A stretch of DNA of 64,000 bases from Microcystis aeruginosa FD4 (GTDB lineage Bacteria > Cyanobacteriota > Cyanobacteriia > Cyanobacteriales > Microcystaceae). The DNA lies in contig NZ_CP046973.1 of assembly GCF_009792235.1 (NCBI RefSeq), positions 3,720,001-3,784,000 of the forward strand, read 5' to 3'. Below, in pieces: positions 60,953-64,000 of the stretch. The position numbers were made by a program, and so were the translations under genes. The notes beneath the pieces are model-generated. The model was given only the letters and a program-made list of their open reading frames with translations, was not told the origin of the DNA and did not search any database. The number at the start of each line of letters is the position of its first letter. Position 1 is the first letter of the stretch.

Positions 60953-63505
60953 GTGCAGTACAACCCCGCAGAAATCGAACAGAAATGGCAGAAGATTTGG
61001 CAGCAAATGGGATTAGACAAAACCCCAGAAAACGCCGATAAACCGAAATTTTACGCCCTCTCCATGTTCCCCTATCCATCGGGCAACCTGCACATGGGTC
61101 ACGTTCGCAACTATACTATCACCGATGTGATTGCCCGTCTGAAAAGAATGCAGGGTTATCGCGTCCTGCATCCCATGGGGTGGGATGCTTTCGGATTACC
61201 CGCAGAAAATGCCGCCATTGAAAGGGGAGTTCCTCCGGCAAAATGGACCGAGCAAAATATTGCCCAGATGAAACGGCAATTACAACAGTTAGGATTATCT
61301 ATCGATTGGGAAAGAGAAGTGGCCACCTGTTCCCCGGAATATTATCGTTGGACCCAATGGCTATTTTTACAGTTTTTTGAATCGGGATTAGCCTACCAAA
61401 AAGAAGCGGCAGTGAATTGGGATCCTATCGATCAAACTGTCTTGGCCAATGAACAGGTAGATAGTGAAGGAAAATCTTGGCGATCGGGTGCTAAAGTAGA
61501 AAGAAAATTACTCCGGCAATGGTTTCTAAAAATCACCGATTATGCCGAACAATTACTCACTGATTTAGATAAACTTACTGGTTGGCCAGAACGGGTTAAA
61601 ACCATGCAGTCCAACTGGATTGGTAAATCGGTAGGTGCTTATTTAGAATTTCCTCTTGTTAATTCCAAAGAAAAAATTGCCGTTTTTACCACTCGTCCCG
61701 ATACGGTTTATGGAGTGACTTATGTGGTACTTGCTCCCGAACATCCCTTAACTTTACAAGTTACCACTCCCGCACAAAAATCGGCCGTAGAAACTTTTAT
61801 TCAAGAGATAGCCAGCGAAAGCGAATTAGAAAGAACTGCCGAAGATAAACCCAAACGCGGTATTAAAACTGGAGGAATGGCAATTAATCCTTTTACTGGG
61901 GCAGAAATTCCGATTTTAATTGCTGATTATGTCCTCTACGAATACGGGACGGGGGCAGTGATGGGAGTCCCGGCTCACGACAGTCGCGATTTTAAATTTG
62001 CTCGGGAAAATAACCTGCCAATTAAGATGGTTATTACTCCAGAAAGTGGCGAAATTGAGTTAAAAGAAGCCTATACAGAAGCGGGAATTATGATTAATTC
62101 CGCTCAATTTAATGGTCTGCATTCTACAGCAGGAAAAACCGCTATTATTGATTATGCCACTGCCCAAGGTTACGGCAAAGCTAGAATACAATATCGCCTC
62201 CGGGATTGGTTAATTTCCCGTCAAAGATATTGGGGTTGTCCGATTCCAGTTATCCACTGTCCTCACTGTGGAACTGTGCCAGTACCAGTGGAAAATTTAC
62301 CCGTTACTTTACCAGAAAATGTCGAATTTAGCGGTCGAGGTGCTTCCCCTTTAGCTAAGTTGGAAGACTGGGTAAATGTGGATTGTCCTAGTTGTGGAAC
62401 TCCCGCAAAACGGGAAACAGACACCATGGATACTTTTATTGATTCTAGTTGGTATTTCCTCCGTTATACCGATGCTAAAAATGAAAACATACCCTTTCAA
62501 TTCGAGAAGGTTAATGATTGGATGCCCGTGGATCAATACGTCGGAGGAATCGAACACGCTATCCTACATTTACTCTATTCTCGTTTCTTTACCAAAGTTT
62601 TAAGAGACCGAGGTTTAGTTAATGTCGATGAACCTTTTAACCGTCTATTAACCCAGGGAATGGTACAGGGATTAACCTACAAAAATCCCGAAACTGGCAA
62701 ATATGTCCCCGCAGAAAATGTTATCTATAAAGAGGACAAATATTACGATAAAGACACGGGAGAAGTTCTTTCTTTCTTCTTTGAAAAAATGTCCAAGTCG
62801 AAATATAACGGCGTTGATCCTCTGAAAGTACTGGAAAAATATGGGTCCGATACTGCCCGAATGTTTATACTTTTTACCGCACCCCCAGAAAAAGATTTAC
62901 AGTGGGAAGATGCCGGGGTAGAAGGACAATTTCGCTTTCTTAATCGGGTGTGGCGTTTAGTCAGCGAATACATTGAAAATAAACCCAAGCAAGTCAAAAA
63001 AATAGAAACTTTCTCGAAAACTGACAAGGATTTAAGACGGGCAATTCACACCGCTATTAAAGAAATCTCCGAGGATTTAGAAGGAGATTATCAATTTAAT
63101 ACCGCCATTTCCGAATTAATGAAACTCAGTAACGCTTTAGGGGATAATAAGTGTTTTGAATCCCCCATTTATCGGGAAGGAATCGAAACCCTATTAATCT
63201 TACTTTCCCTCTTTGCTCCCCATCTTAGCGAAGAATTATGGCAAGCTTTAGGCCATAGCCAATCAATTCACCTGCAACCCTGGCCAAAAGTTGATCCGAC
63301 TGCCCTGATTGTGGACGAGATTACCCTTGTCATCCAAATTTTGGGAAAAACCAGAGGTACGATACAAGTTCCCGCTAGTGCCGATAAAAGCACCTTAGAA
63401 ACCCTCGCCCTGGAATCAGAAATCGCCCAACGTTATTTAGAGGGTAAGGAAATCAAAAAAGTGATTGTTGTCCCGGGCAAATTAGTTAACTTTGTCGTGG
63501 TTTAA
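60953..63505 (+). CDS. leuS: Leucyl-tRNA synthetase
   Basis: A class Ia synthetase of 850 residues charging tRNA-Leu. PYPSGNLHMGHVRNYT carries the HIGH-type motif (HMGH), TTRPDTVYGVTYVVLAPEHP starts the CP1 editing domain, and KMSKSKYNGVD is the KMSKS loop. The C-terminal anticodon-binding part ends with GKTRGTIQVPA. GTG start at 60953 with GGAG about 11 bases upstream; the first ATG would delete the N-terminal helix. Confidence 0.97.
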   Translation: MQYNPAEIEQKWQKIWQQMGLDKTPENADKPKFYALSMFPYPSGNLHMGHVRNYTITDVIARLKRMQGYRVLHPMGWDAFGLPAENAAIERGVPPAKWTEQNIAQMKRQLQQLGLSIDWEREVATCSPEYYRWTQWLFLQFFESGLAYQKEAAVNWDPIDQTVLANEQVDSEGKSWRSGAKVERKLLRQWFLKITDYAEQLLTDLDKLTGWPERVKTMQSNWIGKSVGAYLEFPLVNSKEKIAVFTTRPDTVYGVTYVVLAPEHPLTLQVTTPAQKSAVETFIQEIASESELERTAEDKPKRGIKTGGMAINPFTGAEIPILIADYVLYEYGTGAVMGVPAHDSRDFKFARENNLPIKMVITPESGEIELKEAYTEAGIMINSAQFNGLHSTAGKTAIIDYATAQGYGKARIQYRLRDWLISRQRYWGCPIPVIHCPHCGTVPVPVENLPVTLPENVEFSGRGASPLAKLEDWVNVDCPSCGTPAKRETDTMDTFIDSSWYFLRYTDAKNENIPFQFEKVNDWMPVDQYVGGIEHAILHLLYSRFFTKVLRDRGLVNVDEPFNRLLTQGMVQGLTYKNPETGKYVPAENVIYKEDKYYDKDTGEVLSFFFEKMSKSKYNGVDPLKVLEKYGSDTARMFILFTAPPEKDLQWEDAGVEGQFRFLNRVWRLVSEYIENKPKQVKKIETFSKTDKDLRRAIHTAIKEISEDLEGDYQFNTAISELMKLSNALGDNKCFESPIYREGIETLLILLSLFAPHLSEELWQALGHSQSIHLQPWPKVDPTALIVDEITLVIQILGKTRGTIQVPASADKSTLETLALESEIAQRYLEGKEIKKVIVVPGKLVNFVVV

Positions 63506-63651
63506 ATGACAGCAATTACCACAATGGTAGGGAATTAAGAACCTTTTCAGTTATCAGTAACCAGTCAGATTAACACTTTCTATGAAAAACTATCGATAGA
63601 TGGCAAAATAGAAACTATACAATTAGTATTGTCTGTAAACAAGAACAACCT

Positions 63652-63780
63652 ATGGATATTGAATCAACTAAAGTTACTGATGAAGAAATTGCCCAGTTTT
63701 GCGCTGAATTGGCAGATAATCCAAGTGCGATTGCTGCTTTAGATGCCGACGATATGGCGATTTATTTTTGCGTTTCTTGA
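63652..63780 (+). CDS. Small acidic hypothetical protein
   Basis: A 42-residue frame starting ATG at 63652: acidic, helical (DEEIAQFCAELADNPSAIAA). No family recognised. It may be a short real gene or a truncated remnant because it ends in FCVS just before a mobile-looking region. No clear ribosome binding site. Confidence 0.4.
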   Translation: MDIESTKVTDEEIAQFCAELADNPSAIAALDADDMAIYFCVS

Positions 63781-64000
63781 GAAGGGAATAATAATGGAGT
63801 CAAGGCAAATTCTATAGCTTGCTCATTAGGCAATCTTCTAATTAGGGTCTGCTGAAAAAGTTTTCCCTGGGGGCAGGGTGTGGGGTGTGGGGTGTGGGGT
63901 GTAGGGTTTTACCGATTTTCAGGTGGTCAACTACCTAATTTTCAGGGAAAAAGTACCTGAATTTTCCCCCCGATCACCCCTAGCTAAGGCACTTTTTGAT
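63781..64000. other. Right-edge repeat-rich region
   Basis: It holds four tandem copies of GTGTGGG (about 63878-63905). Inverted blocks (TTTTCCCTG and CAGGGAAAA) and repeated CAGGTGG/AGGTAC-type words around 63861-63955 suggest the start of another dispersed element that continues past the window. No gene. Confidence 0.5.

Noticed and set aside
1..64000. tRNA, rRNA and riboswitch genes
   Set aside because: I looked in the intergenic regions for cloverleaf, T-loop (GGTTCRA) and known riboswitch cores and found none convincing.

Overview
The window looks like a chromosome segment of a bloom-forming cyanobacterium, most likely Microcystis aeruginosa or a close relative. The evidence is dense HIP1 octamers (GCGATCGC), heptanucleotide tandem repeats (CTGATAA and variants) between genes, many small MITE-like palindromic elements, and cyanobacterial genes: the NblS-RpaB-type regulator rpaB, a CCB cytochrome b6f assembly factor, a PetL-like miniprotein, ferredoxin sulfite reductase, and DUF29, DUF1822, DUF6930 and Uma2 proteins. 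No tRNA, rRNA or CRISPR array was recognised.

Layout. 1-3.4 kb: end of an efflux adaptor gene, a frameshifted MacB-like permease, a NUDIX hydrolase and gpsA. 3.5-5.9 kb: a DUF262 + HEPN gene pair (candidate defence module). 6-11.3 kb: sulfite reductase with an unusual ribbon-helix-helix-like tail, an FHA-ABC half transporter and msrA. 11.3-17.6 kb: two small mobile elements, a 1015-residue secreted vWD/SdrD-B/Calx-beta/RTX protein, and an OLD-family ATPase-TOPRIM nuclease preceded by a remnant of a DUF3883-like gene. 17.6-25.3 kb: DUF6930 protein, a catalytically dead orthocaspase translationally coupled to ATP sulfurylase, an SDR, an HPPD-like dioxygenase and an aspartic protease. 25.4-33.6 kb: a TPR-CHAT protease with 12 nearly identical 48-residue repeats, and a DUF1822 gene and sigma-like gene on the same strand, separated from it by toxin-antitoxin genes and nested MITEs. 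33.7-44.5 kb: TauD-like dioxygenase, HIT protein, yifB, membrane protein, a tightly coupled AAA ATPase + PD-(D/E)XK-like pair, pseudouridine synthase, ABC-2 permease, coiled-coil proteins, CCB factor and rpaB. 44.8-53.5 kb: radA, petL-like gene, five tandem DUF29 genes, an LPG-synthase-like membrane protein, Uma2, acyltransferase and hspA. 53.5-64 kb: Bax1-like DUF790 nuclease, a HicAB locus between identical 43-bp repeats, a second Uma2, a miniature TnpB remnant, a STAS protein, a candidate structured RNA, an HdrB-like protein, a BON protein and leuS.

Housekeeping genes (gpsA, sir, sat, msrA, radA, rpaB, yifB, leuS) alternate with accessory islands holding conflict-type genes. Four loci are plausible defence or conflict systems: DUF262-HEPN, OLD nuclease, sigma-like/DUF1822/TPR-CHAT, and the AAA-nuclease pair at 38.8-40.8 kb. 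The last and the sigma-like/DUF1822/CHAT locus are the best candidates for something undescribed. All functional statements rest on reading motifs by eye; no database search was possible.
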